64,000 bases of DNA from Coccinella septempunctata (taxonomy: Eukaryota; Arthropoda; Insecta; Coleoptera; Coccinellidae). Below the pieces are notes generated by a model that had not been told where the DNA came from, did not search any database, and was given only the letters and a program-made list of their open reading frames with translations. The translations under genes and the position numbers were made by a program. Every line of letters begins with the position of its first letter. Position 1 is the stretch's first letter. Shown one piece after another: positions 12,085 through 23,765 of the stretch. The DNA lies in the NCBI RefSeq assembly GCF_907165205.1, contig NC_058193.1, positions 23,697,521 to 23,761,520 of the forward strand, in the 5' to 3' direction.

Positions 12085-14508
12085 GGTGGTGGGACCATTC
12101 GGTGAAGAAGTTTTGAATGATAATGGTAAAAGATTAATACACCTATGTGCAGCACACAATTTAACTATAAGAAATGGTTTTTATAAGCACAAGGATATTC
12201 ATCGGTTTACTTGGATACAAAATTGTAGAAATTTGAGAACAATTATTGACTATGTCATAACAAGACAACAATCAATATTCCAATGGAGAGATGTGCGTGT
12301 CCTACGAGGAGCATCATGCGGAACAGACCATCACTTGCTGAGAGCTCAAGTACTCTTTCCATTTAGAGGACTGAAATCCAAAAGCACGAGATGTGACAGC
12401 TTGGATGAGGTAGAAGACATAAAATATAATTTCTACAGCTTCGAAAACGAAAGTACCGTACTGCTATATCATAGAAGATTAGACCAGAAACTGATACCAA
12501 ATTTAGAACAAGCAAGCTTTGAAGAAGTTTACAACAACGTCATCGAGAGTCTGAAAGAAGCTACCACGGAAGCAATAGGAGTAAAGGCAAGAAGAACCGG
12601 TAAGAAGCTGTGGTGGAACGAGGACATCGAAACATTGGTAAATGAGAAAAAGCGGAAATACTTGATATGGCTCAACACGAAAAATGAACGAGATCATAAG
12701 GACTATAAAGACGCCAATAGACAACTACGTAGGATGATCAAAGTGGAAAAGAACAGAATGTGGGACCTTAAATGCCAAGAGGTTGACAGGCACATAGGTG
12801 GACGGAAATGCTCGGAGGTCTGGAAGTTTATAGGAAAGCTAAAAAACAATAGAGAAGATCAAGCACAAATCCAAGTCATTGAACCAGAGGAATGGAAGAG
12901 ATATTATGAACAATTACTGGGTGAAACAAGACAGCAATTCATTGGTGAATCACCGACTAAGAAAATACGGATCGTTGGAGAGGAAATAAGAATACGAGAA
13001 GATAGAGTAAGAAAAGCCATCATGTCCCTGAAGAACGGAAGATCTAGCGGCCCGGAGGGAATCCACGCGGAAATGCTCAAGTTTGGCAGTGATAAGCTCA
13101 TAAAACATATAACATATATTATAGACCAATGTATAAATGGACATCCGGCTCCCCAATCTTGGAAAGAGGCTTATATCACTCCTATACACAAAAAAGGCGA
13201 CAAAAAAATATGCAGTAACTATAGGGGCATATCAGTCACCAGTCTCATGAGTAGACTATATGGTAAAATTTTGAGAGACCTTATTGAGGAGGAGTATGAG
13301 GAGTACGAAGAGGAAGAACAGAGTGGCTTCAGAGCCGGACGATCCTGCACGGACAATGTATTCTGCCTCAAACAAGTGATAGAAAAGAGAAGTGCAAGAA
13401 ACATGGAAACCCATATCGCTTTTGTAGATCTTCAGAAGGCCTATGACACTGTCCCGTTATCTAGACTATGGCAAATCCTTAAACACTCCAATATAAACTA
13501 CAGATACATAGAGGCACTACAGGAACTATATAGAGGATCTAAATCAAGAGTGAAGATAGGAAAATTTCTAACAAAGGAGTTCGCAGTCACAAAGGGATTG
13601 AGACAGGGCTGCTGCATCTCACCAACTCTTTTTAAAATTTATGTGGCAGCCTGCCTGAAAAGATGGAAAAGAAAGATACGAGGGATGGGGATAGAACTGA
13701 AGGATAATTATATTTATACCCTACAATTTGCAGACGATCAGGCGATTCTTGCTGGAGACCAAGAGGATATGGAGTATATGGTACGTAAACTTGTGGAGGA
13801 GTACAATGAATGGGGCTTAACAGTTAACCTGGAGAAGACGAAGTACTTGAGGATAGGTGGTCCGCCTGGTTTTCTGGATCTTGAAAACGGGCATCGCATA
13901 TCTGGCTGTCGGGACTATGTCTATTTGGGAGTACGATTCGACGAGAGCGGAACAGACATAGGAGAGATTGAAAGGAGAATAACTTCCGCAAAAAAAATGA
14001 TAGGATGTCTCAACAGTGTGCTATGGAGTGGAGAAATAACCAAAAGTAGAAAGTTTCAAATTTACGAGACCATGATCAAATCTTCACTCATATATGGTTC
14101 TGAAACCTGGAGAATTCCAGAAAGGTTGAAATCGAGAATAGAAGCTGTTGAGATGGACGCGATAAGAAGATCGCTCAGAATTTCCAGAAGAGACCGGATA
14201 CGAAATGAAGAAGTGAAGACAAGAATGGGAATTGAGGGGACCACTTGGCAAGACATAGAGGTGAAACAGCTCACATGGTTCGGTCATGTTAAGAGGATGC
14301 AAGATAATCGTCTTCCTAAACAAGTTCTGGAATGGCAGCCACAGGGTCGACGAAAGAGAGGCAGACCTAAACTAGAATGGCAGAAGGCCATCGAAAAATC
14401 AATGAGTGCCAGACAGTTAACAGCAGAAGATTGCGGACTGCGACACCGATGGAAATTAGGCGTCGGACAACGTCGTAAGACGTTATAAACCGGCATTTAT
14501 ATATATAT
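12085..14508 (+). mobile_element. RTE-type non-LTR retrotransposon, 5'-truncated
   Basis: The insertion is bounded by a 10-bp target duplication ATTACTAGAA at 12075-12084 and 14509-14518; the first two bases could belong to the AT tail. It starts inside the endonuclease domain, has a very short 3' UTR (about 20 bp) and ends in an (AT)n tail. Short 3' UTR plus microsatellite tail is usual for the RTE clade. It sits inside the mariner in the same orientation. Confidence 0.88.
12086..14488 (+). CDS. RTE-like endonuclease/reverse transcriptase, N-terminally truncated
   Basis: An uninterrupted frame of 800 codons. Residues 1-90 are the end of an apurinic-type endonuclease domain, with the catalytic-end motif SCGTDHHLL (D81-H82-H83). 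A Lys/Arg-rich linker follows. The reverse transcriptase has SSGPEGIHAEML, ITPIHKKGDK, FVDLQKAYD (motif A), GLRQGCCISP (motif B) and FADD (motif C, about 548-551). The C-terminus has WFGHVKRM and RRKRGRPKLEW, common to RTE proteins often annotated 'craniofacial development protein 2-like'. The absence of stops suggests a recent insertion, but the missing 5' part (start codon and catalytic N-terminal half of the endonuclease) makes the copy non-autonomous. The first ATG belongs to the truncated reading frame, not the native start. Confidence 0.88.
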   Translation: MVGPFGEEVLNDNGKRLIHLCAAHNLTIRNGFYKHKDIHRFTWIQNCRNLRTIIDYVITRQQSIFQWRDVRVLRGASCGTDHHLLRAQVLFPFRGLKSKSTRCDSLDEVEDIKYNFYSFENESTVLLYHRRLDQKLIPNLEQASFEEVYNNVIESLKEATTEAIGVKARRTGKKLWWNEDIETLVNEKKRKYLIWLNTKNERDHKDYKDANRQLRRMIKVEKNRMWDLKCQEVDRHIGGRKCSEVWKFIGKLKNNREDQAQIQVIEPEEWKRYYEQLLGETRQQFIGESPTKKIRIVGEEIRIREDRVRKAIMSLKNGRSSGPEGIHAEMLKFGSDKLIKHITYIIDQCINGHPAPQSWKEAYITPIHKKGDKKICSNYRGISVTSLMSRLYGKILRDLIEEEYEEYEEEEQSGFRAGRSCTDNVFCLKQVIEKRSARNMETHIAFVDLQKAYDTVPLSRLWQILKHSNINYRYIEALQELYRGSKSRVKIGKFLTKEFAVTKGLRQGCCISPTLFKIYVAACLKRWKRKIRGMGIELKDNYIYTLQFADDQAILAGDQEDMEYMVRKLVEEYNEWGLTVNLEKTKYLRIGGPPGFLDLENGHRISGCRDYVYLGVRFDESGTDIGEIERRITSAKKMIGCLNSVLWSGEITKSRKFQIYETMIKSSLIYGSETWRIPERLKSRIEAVEMDAIRRSLRISRRDRIRNEEVKTRMGIEGTTWQDIEVKQLTWFGHVKRMQDNRLPKQVLEWQPQGRRKRGRPKLEWQKAIEKSMSARQLTAEDCGLRHRWKLGVGQRRKTL

Positions 14509-14825
14509 ATTACTAGAACACCCTCCTTATTCACCAGATTTGGCCCAATCCGACTCAATCTCTTTCCTCAACTGAAAAAAAGGTCGTAAATTTTCTTCCA
14601 ACGAGGAGGTAATAAGATCTGTGGAGGTCTGGTTTGCAAAGCAAGAAGAAACATTTTTTTTTCTAGAATATGTGGAGTAATAAAATATTTTGACATTTAA
14701 TGTTGTTTGGTTCTATAGTAAGTTAAGAATTTTTCAATATATCCTCGTATAATTATTATAACTCCTTGAAGATTTAGGGAGGTGAATAATGAAGAATTAA
14801 GATGCATAACACATGTTAAGATCCA

Positions 14826-15091
14826 AATTGAACTAACAAACCATCATCGCTCAAAGTATTAACAACTGACATCGAATAAAGGGGCCGTAAATTCATTCCA
14901 TGTGGATCGGGGTATGTGTTGTGTTACTCTGACGAGGACAAATGGGACCGAAACCATGATCAGCATCTACTCTCTCACGACGAAATGGCCGTCACCTCTT
15001 TGAGTGATGGTGGTTTCTTATAAAGTTCAATTTAAATCGTAACATTTGTTGGTTTAATTCCAGCGGGTGTTTTGCATCAGAATTAATTTGC
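14826..15091 (+). repeat. hammerhead-bearing repeat, copy A
   Basis: It aligns with the repeat at 60395-60610 through GGACCGAAACCATG(A/G)TCAGCAT, ACGACGAAATGG, GAGTGATGGT, AATCGTAACATT and the closing GAATTAATTTG. In this copy the ribozyme-like core is framed by inverted arms: AATTGAACTAACAAACCATC (14826 onward) and a near complement at about 14997-15032. It lies between the mariner and the histidine-rich gene. Confidence 0.7.
14905..14985 (+). ncRNA. decayed type I hammerhead ribozyme motif, copy A
   Basis: Core CTGACGA at 14929-14935, helix II GGAC/GACC with one A-A mismatch, GAAA at 14950-14953, then CCATGATC with cleavage C at 14961. Helix III has one mismatch (GU changed to AU), and inner helix I (ACT against AGC) is weakened. 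It matches the intact copy at 60444-60511 in order and spacing. Activity is doubtful. Confidence 0.55.
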
Positions 15092-15412
15092 ACCATCGAA
15101 TATTTACTTCCTCCTTTCAATATCTCTGAGGAAAAAAGTGAATGTGTTAATTCAAAATGATTCTTTCAATATATGTTCCAGAAAAAGTGAATTGAAACAA
15201 CTACGTGCATTCGGTCAACAAATTGTGATTTGCATATTTTTCGAATCGAACTAATCGTAGTATTATTCATTAGTTCGAAAAATAATGGTTGCTGAACAAA
15301 TGCATATACCTACTTTGTAAATGATAAAAAAATGATGTGATTTTAAGTAGTTCGCCATATTAGATTCGAATCTCGAAGATACAATGAACATCAGTTAATA
15401 ATCAGCTATAAC
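15092..15412. other. upstream region of the histidine-rich gene
   Basis: No gene or repeat recognised. It includes the 5' flank of the next gene. Confidence 0.4.
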
Positions 15413-15420
15413 TATATAAA
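15413..15420 (+). promoter_or_regulatory. TATA box of the histidine-rich secreted protein gene
   Basis: TATATAAA lies 63 nt before the ATG. Arthropod initiator-like TCAGTT (A at 15437, spacing 24) and TTCACA (A at 15442, spacing 29) follow; the second fits the usual TATA-to-start distance. Confidence 0.55.
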
Positions 15421-15475
15421 ACAGAATAAAATCTTCAGTTCACAAGTTTTAACTGAACTACAAGACAGAATCACA

Positions 15476-18400
15476 ATGCAGCTGTTTTATTCGTTCATTT
15501 TGATTGTTTATCTCTCGACTGTCTCATCAGAAGAAGGTAAGCTTTGAATTCAATATTATGGAGAATTTTTTTCTCATCTTTTCGTCTCGTGTAAGATTTC
15601 AAGTTGAATACTGGTACTCCACAAAAAGGGGAAAAATAAACTTCAAAATACTCAATGCTTCAAGTTAGAAAACAATGTATTTACTTAGGTACTTAGTTTG
15701 GGAATTTTATATCTGAAAATACCTAGTACCTATGTTACTTTATTGAATCAATGTGTAAAATAGATATTTATCATCATAGGGAGCAAGATTGAAATTGCAG
15801 AAGACAAATATTTGGCGACTTCAATATGTTCAATAATAATTATTATTATTAATTCTCTTATGACTTTTATAATATGTATTGACGAATGTTTCGAAGTCAA
15901 GTTATTAAGCGGAACAATCAAAGTCCCCAAATTTTACAGAGATAATTCAAATGAATAATTTGGCTCAAGGTAAAACAAAACGTCCTAAATCATGTTATCG
16001 TTTGATTTAATTAATACATGTGCTTACACAAGAATCTCAATGTTTTATAACTGCTAGTCTGATAATTTCTTGGTTGTTTCGAATGTAGAATATTGGTGAA
16101 AAGTTCCATAAGATCCGCAAGACTATTTCTATGTCCTTTCAAGCTCTTTTATGAGGTCACTAATCCATTTCACTTTAAAAACAACCAAAATTGCGATCGA
16201 ATGTTGCCAAAGCAAGCTCAACTTGCACAAATTATTTGATGAATGTAGAACAATTCAAATTTCAATAAAGATTTTTGGTTGTTGAATTTCGGTAAACCGA
16301 GAACAGTACTTTCTTTGGTTCGAAAATACTTAATATGGCGAACCGAATCCAAAATGGAGAATAGGGCAAGAACAAAATGACGTTATATTTATATCTAAAT
16401 AAATTCGTTTTTTTATCTGTTTATTCCCTATTGGGAGTACAAATTACAAGTTTGGCCCGTTTTAAGTCCCAAATATGCATTTTCTCCGCGAGCATTACCA
16501 CACTCATAAATAACTTCTGATTAATTTATCTTTTTCACGACTTGTTTATCATCTATTCATTAATCACTTGTGATTTATGAGCCATTTTCAATAGTTCATC
16601 GAACGTCATGGTCCATTTTGTGGTACGAAAAAAATGATTCACTCGAGCGTTTCTGAATATGTTACAATGTTATTTATCAGGCTGTCTAGACTTCAACGAT
16701 GAAATCACCATTCTTGAAACGTCAAAATAATGCCCTGCATTACTTATCCGTTGTAGCATTGTCACGGTGAACTTCTACAAGCATTCGATTCAGATTCACT
16801 ATTCTTCCAATTTAAGATTGATTCTCACTATACGTTCCGTATCCTTTCCATATCCATACCATATACTTCCGTTAAAATCTTGCGCGTTCTCACTATACCT
16901 TCCGTCTGCTTTCCATATTTACTCCATATTTTAGCCCACATGTTTTCGACGAAAAGGTCATATAGTGGGTGTTGTAAGGTAAGGATATATAATAATGGGA
17001 TTAGTCTTTCTTCCTGCTACCATATCAAATCTTCGTGCTTAGTTATATTTTTTGCATAGCTTCATAGGATCATGGGTTAGGAAAAATTACCAGATCTGTA
17101 TATTATTTCAAAGTATACAGGGGTTATCAGAAAATGTCTTATTTTATCTGAGATAATATATAGTAACACACTACACACTTTTTTGTGAAAATATAGTGTG
17201 TTACTACATATTATCTCAGATCAAAACACGCACTAAAATGGGGAAAGTCATCAAGTTCTTACTTTATATTATATAGAAAGAAGGTGGAAGGTATGGTGTG
17301 CATACTCCCAATGATTCTCATCAAACAATATTTTATGTAGACGGAAGAGAGAGGATACGGAAAGGATATGGAAGGTATAGTGGGAATAGTGAGAATCAAT
17401 CTTAAAGCATAAAACTACGTCCTCCCCAAATGCTGTTTAGTGAACACATAATCTATATATATACGACACAGTAAAAAACAAGGTGAAAAGTATGAAATTC
17501 AAGACGATCTGAAGTATATAGTTCATTTAAGAATGATTGACATCTCAGTAGGCCTTGAAAGTCCAGACGTAGCTTAATGTCTGGTCACAAAAGATCTTCA
17601 ATAATGTCTGTAGAATCAATCACAGAGCTGGAATATTTAAATATATCCTAGAAAAGTATTTGAAAAGTAGAAATATTCGAATGCAGAGCATATTAATCAG
17701 CATTCAAAATTGATGCAATTATGTTTCCAATTTTTAAAATTAAATCAAGAACATGAACAGCAGTAATTCAAATTATCGTCGGTCGGTGCATAGATTAACA
17801 TATTATAGATCTATCGATCAGTGTTCATTCAATATACCAACCTGAATTCCGCAACAAAAAATCTCCACTTAAGGGCTATTACCAACCTAAATTCGATTTT
17901 CCATAGCCACCAGAGATGTCAAGCATTCTTGAATGGACTATAAATATTATGAACTGATGTCGAGCCTCTCTAAATATCTATACTAATTAACCAATTATAC
18001 AGGGTGAGTCTTTGACTCGTACAAATATTTCAACAGTAGATTCTTGAGGGCAAAAGAAACACTTCTTTTTCAAACAATTTTTTCCGATTCGGCCCTAATA
18101 AAAAGATATAGTCATTTTAAGGTTTCATGCCACCCATGGAAAAACTGAATTACCTTCAGAATAAATCGCTTAATCTGTGAAACTACACATCTGTGGATCT
18201 TTTAAATAGAGTTGTATTCAGCCAAAGTACCTATCCAATTTTTCTAATTTCACAGATACTTTTTAATTTTTGAACAACAAATTACTCGAAAACGTCTCGT
18301 TATAAGAGGTAATGTGAAGAATACGTTTGATCTTTTGATCAAAACATTCAAATATTCATTACATAGCGTCCAACTTAGTTGAGTTGGTTCTTTGAATTTT

Positions 18401-20311
18401 TGGTATTTTTATGGTACGTAGTGGTCATAATGAAAAAACTGTAACACGTGGTTGATATCTTGTGTTCGATTATGATTCATCAATTAAATGAAGAACTGTA
18501 TTCCGAAATTCATATCATTCGATACAACCGTTTGTGTGATAGAACTAAAAATGACATTTTTTATGGTTTTTCAAAAGCCTGTATCTTTTAAACCAAGCCA
18601 ATTCAAAAAAAATGGTAAAGAAAAAAGTGTTTCTTTTGACCTCCAGAAACTACTGTTAAAATATTTTTACGAATTAAAGACTCACCCTGTATACACGAAA
18701 AGGTGCGAAATCAAATAAAAATTGTTTTTTTCAAAACAGTAAAACCGAGGTTATGAATTTTGTGCGTTACTTTCTACTCTGTATATGACTGTCTGATGAC
18801 TAACTGTGATCAATTGAATTCTTACAGAAGGAGACAACATCAAATCCTCAATACCAAAGAAACAACATTCAGTACCAATTGGATACCCAACAATTCCACC
18901 GTACAAAAATGAACACATCATTCTTAAAGGTCATTCGAATGAAAGGGAATGGCAGTTGTTAAATAAGAGGTCCGCTGATCCAAGGGGGCACCATCATTCT
19001 CACGGACATATCCATGTTCATACTCATATCCACAAACACAAAAGGGAAATTTCAAGTGAACCCAGAAAAAACTTAGACCAGAAATTAAATGAAAAGATTC
19101 ACCGATTAACAGATATTGAGCGTACTAAAACTCTAAGAAAAATGAACGGTTATCTGAGCGAAGTAAAGAATTTCATAGAACTAGAAAACAATTATATCGA
19201 CCAAGACACTATCCTTCCTGAAGTAACGATGCGAAGAAGAAGAAGTCCTAGAACGCATAGTCATATTGTAGTTCACCATTTTCATAAGAGATCCGGTCAA
19301 CAAAATCTGAATCAGTTGGAAGAAAATTCTCCAACGGAGAAAAACCCAGGACCAAACGCCAAAACACATCATAATTTTGAACAAAACGCCACAACTCCTG
19401 CTTCCAATTCGAGAATGAGTGTTGAAGATCATGGTATCAACAGGAGAGCAATTCCTGAAGATCTCAGCAGAAATTTAGACAAGCAACAGAATCTTATTCA
19501 AGAGGAAAAACTTCCGGAAAGTTTTTCAAAAATCATGACTGAATCATATGGTGATATTTTGGATCAAATAATGAAGAATGTGTACAAATATAAATCAACA
19601 AATTTCATCGAGATAGAAGGCAACCAAATAGATCAAGATGGCAACCAATTGAGTCCTATTGAGGGATTGAAAAAGATTCTAGGTGAACACTCCCGGTCGC
19701 ATGACCACATTCATATTCACCCCCATGGTGGTTACAAAACAGAAATATCAGAAGTCCAGGATGGAATCTCTGAAAGTCCTAATTCACGAAGAAGTCCAAA
19801 AAAGCATACTCATTCACATGGTCACAATCATGTTCACACTCATGGTGTTCATAAGAGGGAAATATTGATGAATACCAATAACAACATGAACCAGGATCAA
19901 GCAGGAAAACTTATCGGTAGAAGAGATTCGAATACAAAAATAAAGGTCCATTCGAAAATAATCAATGCAGAAAAGGGTGAAGTTAATGGGCAATTTCTCA
20001 GGAGCCCTAAAGTAATTTCTCGAAGGAAAAGAGATCCGCATTCTCACGAGCATGCTCATTTCCATACTTTCAGTAGTTTTAGTGATGAAATTCCTGACAT
20101 CCCACAAGCTGCAATAGAAGTCGAGTATCCAAAACGAATTCTCAAGGTTTTTGGTGTTAAAAGAAGTGATCATCATGCCCATACTCACGCTCACTATCAC
20201 GCACATTCACATAATATTTTCAAAAGAGAAGCGCATGTACAACAAGTGAAAGAAAACTCACACAAAAATGATGATAACATTTCTTTAGATCGCGGCGTTT
20301 TGATTTCATAA
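15476..20311 (+). CDS. secreted histidine-rich repeat protein (unrecognised family)
   Basis: Exon 1 is 15476-15536 and exon 2 is 18828-20311, joined in phase to 514 aa. Residues 1-18 form a signal peptide (LFYSFILIVYLSTVSS). The rest is hydrophilic with no transmembrane helix. Six histidine-rich blocks occur, mostly alternating His-X-His: nucleotides 18988-19050 (10 His in about 20 residues), 19228-19297, 19685-19733, 19789-19860, 20021-20070 and 20159-20230. Most are bounded by KR, RR or RKR, for example KRSADPRG before and KHKREI after block 1. Between them are diverged repeats: NFIELENNYIDQD versus NFIEIEGNQIDQD, and NLDQKL, NLDKQQNL, MNQDQAGKL. Such His arrays commonly bind Zn or Cu, and the dibasic sites suggest convertase processing; both are inferences. 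I do not recognise the family. ATG 15476 has a good context (CACAATG) and opens the signal peptide. The 3.3-kb intron holds two repeats. Confidence 0.8.
16810..17408. repeat. foldback element in intron 1 of the histidine-rich gene
   Basis: The left arm contains AAGATTGATTCTCACTATAC and then CCGTATCCTTTCCATATCC. The right arm (17335-17408) carries the complement, GGATATGGAAGGTATAGTG... GAGAATCAATCTTAAAG. A partial direct copy of the arm, TCTCACTATACCTTCCGTC, lies at 16890-16910. No coding capacity. Confidence 0.7.
17145..17224. repeat. short hairpin nested in the foldback
   Basis: Arms TTATCTGAGATAATAT...AGTAACACACTA and their complement surround a loop of about 20 nt. The hairpin lies near the centre of the surrounding foldback. 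Confidence 0.6.
17999..18691. repeat. Family I inverted-repeat element, copy 2 (most complete)
   Basis: The left end ACAGGGTGAGTCTTTGACTC and right end (complement) ACAGGGTGAGTCTTTAATTC both continue into matching runs through TTTCAACAGTAG and AAAAGAAACACTT. Both ends abut TATA. It lies in intron 1 of the histidine-rich gene. The 76-codon frame inside is not a gene. Confidence 0.8.
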
Positions 20312-20661
20312 TCATCCAGATAACAGAGATATCTTCGTAAATGTACTTTATTCGTATCCCACTAAGTAATCGTTCATATAATGAATTCCTTTACTTTTAA
20401 AAATGAAGAAATGTTTCGAAATGGAACTCCAAAGTTTCATACAGTAGACTCCAGTGTTTGTGTTTTTTGTTTGCAAGGGGACTTGTTTCACTATCCAAAC
20501 TATTTTGTCTTCAAAAGCTAACAGATCATTTGTGATCATATAATTAAGGTGTTCTAGGTACCTACTAGTTTGGCACCAACATCACTTGATTACATTTCAT
20601 GAAAAAATATTTTATGGCTGATAGGAGAGCTCATCTAAATCTTATTTTCGGAAGTTATTGA

Positions 20662-20667
20662 AATAAA
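20662..20667 (+). terminator. candidate poly(A) signal of the histidine-rich gene
   Basis: First AATAAA after the stop codon, about 350 nt downstream, in AT-rich DNA. Confidence 0.35.
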
Positions 20668-21375
20668 ATATTAGTAGATAATTCGAAATTATGTGAACGA
20701 ATTTCAGTGACTTAATTGCTAGTAATATTTTGATGGTATGGTGATACCATCTTCCACCTGGTAATATATACTTTTACTTAGTAATAATTGATTGATAATA
20801 AAATTGTTTTTCTATTGGGATCCAAATTTTTACCCTCATTTTATTTGTCTTATGAAGTGACAGCTCATAATTGAAAGAAAAAAGTTCTCAACGGTGTGTG
20901 TAGTTGGTCGAAAAAAGGGGTAGATGGTGGTTTTTAGTGGTGAATATTGATTTTGACGATTTCCGACTGAATTACAACATCGGAAAAATTTGAATATAAA
21001 AGTTTTGGATAATTACTAGAAAAACAATTTCTGCAAACATTTATTATATTACTCTGTTAGATCACATAGACAACATCATACATCGTACAAATTCACATTT
21101 TCTTTAGGTAGCATTCAATATGAATTCAAAATAGTTTTAAACAGAACTCAAATTCATGGAGACAACCAATATTTCACATCTTAATTCTTGCTGCAACAAA
21201 AATGGTTGGATTAAAATTCTAAAAATGTTCTTAAATTCAGGTTTTTGAAAATTCGGGTTTTGAAATTTTGCCCTGGACTATGAGAAAAATTAGGCAAGTG
21301 AAGAACATTGTTCATCACTATAATACAAGAGACATGGAAAGGTTCTACCTTGACAAGAATGTGAAGACAAATTAT

Positions 21376-21490
21376 GGAAGAAGGAGACCAAGTTAAGCTG
21401 CTGTTGACTTATCCAAAGGAATAAGATCTTCAAGTTCATTGGATAGTTTTAAGGTGGCAGTGAAGAAACATTTGAAAGAATTGATAAAGA
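21376..21490 (+). pseudogene. possible C-terminal relic of a non-LTR reverse transcriptase ORF
   Basis: The frame from 21376 reads GRRRPS, a stop, then AAVDLSKGIRSSSSLDSF followed by KVAVKKHLKELI. The 'S-S-LDSFK..VKKHL' ending is typical of CR1/jockey-type polyprotein C-termini. It is short and contains a stop, so the call is tentative. Confidence 0.35.
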
Positions 21491-23604
21491 TCTCTTCAAC
21501 TAATGTCCATCTTCTTATAAAATTAAAAATCTATGATATACAGAATGTATTCTTTTGTTACCTGTGAAAGCAGCAGTGTTGATCAACAGATTAAAGAAAT
21601 ATTATTATACCTAATGCTTGCAACTTTTTAGATCATTGCGAAGTTATTCACTTCGAAAAAAGGTGAGACCGGTAATGAAGAATATTATATGAGCGTTATG
21701 CTGTGTTTTAAGCTTCTTTGAATCATGAAAATTATTGCTTTCCAATCCCGATTCATTGCAGGGTAATTCGTCTTCATAATATGTCCTCCACGAAGTTCAA
21801 ATAATATATCAGTGTGTTCTTGAACCAATGAGAAGCAATTCCACTTTGATAACAGTTTAATGAAGATTAGGAATTTTTGTCTTGAAATTCTCACCAATAT
21901 TTAGATCTCGAAAATTATACATTAATAAGGCTTGCTCTATGGACCTTTATAAGTGGATATTTTTAAATAAAAACTCAACTTCAAGGTGAACTTAAATTTT
22001 AATAATAATAATTACGTATCATTCAAATAATCTGATTCTTAATAATGATAAGAATTGTATTAGACTTCTGTTAAAACAGTTTGTCACAAATAGTCCTGAC
22101 ACCAAAAATTGACCATAACTCAATGATAAATCCTGTAATATCATTTTCCCTAAACTACATTGGAAGGCTTAGGTTATCATCGGTACGGATGATGAAATAT
22201 TAGCGAATATTTCATAGGGGTAATTTTTAGTTGATTAAGGGAGATGTTATGTTTATCGTACACATTTTATCATGAAGATGAATGTGTTAGTAAACTATGA
22301 CCTAAAAACTTCCTAGAATGTTTACTACACTGGCAAAAGGCATGATTGCTAAGAAAGTAGAAGTAAACTGTACTTTAGCCTTTTCATCTCGGAATTTACA
22401 ACTTCCCCAGCCCAACGTTTCCTTTGAAGTACCGAACACAGATTATCGCAGTATTATGTCATTCACGATGTTTTCTACGAAAAAACATTTTCAAAGCAAA
22501 AACACATTGATAGTTGCAGTGCAGATAGAATCCTTAGAAAACCTCATGCACTCTAGTAGAAAGGCGTAGACTCTTTTACGTAGAAAAGATAGATAGACTC
22601 GAAGAAAAGTTATTATGGGAAAACTCCATTTAGTTAGATTACAATAGACCCATTTCAAACTGCATTTGTTAGTTTGTTGCTCCAAGACTAGACACAAGAG
22701 AGCCAAGTACCTATATGTTGAATTCGGTGTACAAAACAAAAAACAATATCTCAAATTAACAGTTACGGATCGATTTTTGCAAAAATTGTAAAGATTGAAC
22801 AGTACGCCATAAGAAGCAAGTAATATCAACTTGTTACTTCAATTTTTAATAATTCTTATTTTCAAACTTCCTTCTTGAAATAATCTTCACCTTCACTGCG
22901 ATCTATTCTTGTATTTTCTAGAATTCTATTTAACCTCAATCAGAGGACAATCATGGCATGCACAATCATATTTATAGTGGAGAATTCCGAGAAAATCCGT
23001 TATGCAAATGAATGACAAGGATCGAAAGTATATCTTCCAGTAGACTAATAAAACAACCCATTGGATTTTTACATGTGAAATGCCGTCACCTTGATCTTGA
23101 AATGACAAAATACATAATGTTACGGCGGCGTCTAAATAAACTGAGCAGCAAATGATATGGGACAGATGGAAAATTGCTGTTTGACTAGTTATAACTTCGA
23201 AACCACTCTGATGATGTTTGATTTTGATCCCAAGATGCAAAGCTTTATCCTACGCCTTTCTATATGCCACTGACTCAGGGTAATTTTTTTTCAATCTAGT
23301 CTTGTTGAACAGGGTGTGAATGTAAGGCAATCAAAAATTTTAGTTAGTACATCTTTTGGCTGAGAATACAGAACCACTGAAGGCCTTACAAAGTTTTTCT
23401 TTATGTTGGGTAGACCTTTTCGTCGTTTTCTGGATTGTGTTTCTGTAGAAATAAAATAAATATTTTATCGTTTTGTTGAGTGTTACACTTTTAAAGAAGC
23501 TACAAATGAAGTGTGTTCTATTCATAGTTGTTCGAATTGAAGTTAATTTCTATAAGATTTCATCTGAGAGTTTCTGGCTGACGTTCTTCTAGGAAAAATT
23601 TCTT

Positions 23605-23765
23605 TATCCAATAGGGTTGATGTCTGGGGATCTAGGAGGGATTCACTTCGATTAAGGGATTTTGCTTTTGACGGTACTTGTGCACTAATTATGCTCGATG
23701 AGGCAACGCATTATCGACCACAAAAGCAAAATCCACTCTCCATGTTTCTTTTGAACCTGTAGATC
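23605..23765 (-). pseudogene. Tc1-like transposase relic
   Basis: The minus strand encodes FAFVVDNALPHRA and, in another frame further on, PPRSPDINPIG. These correspond to the Tc1 blocks DNARPHRA and SPDLNPIE. The final catalytic Glu is Gly, and a stop and a frame shift intervene. No ends were found. Confidence 0.6.

Larger units (their letters stand above)
11132..14747 (+). mobile_element. mariner-family transposon, interrupted by an RTE insertion
   Basis: The inverted ends CGAGGATGTATTGA (left) and its near complement TCAATATATCCTCG (right) are flanked by TA at 11130-11131 and 14748-14749, the mariner target duplication. Without the 2.4-kb retrotransposon the element is about 1.2 kb, typical for mariner. 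The transposase it carried is broken. Confidence 0.85.

Noticed and set aside
12085..14508. Reading the 800-codon frame as a host 'craniofacial development protein 2-like' gene
   Set aside because: Endonuclease/reverse transcriptase motifs, target duplication and AT tail show it is a retrotransposon.
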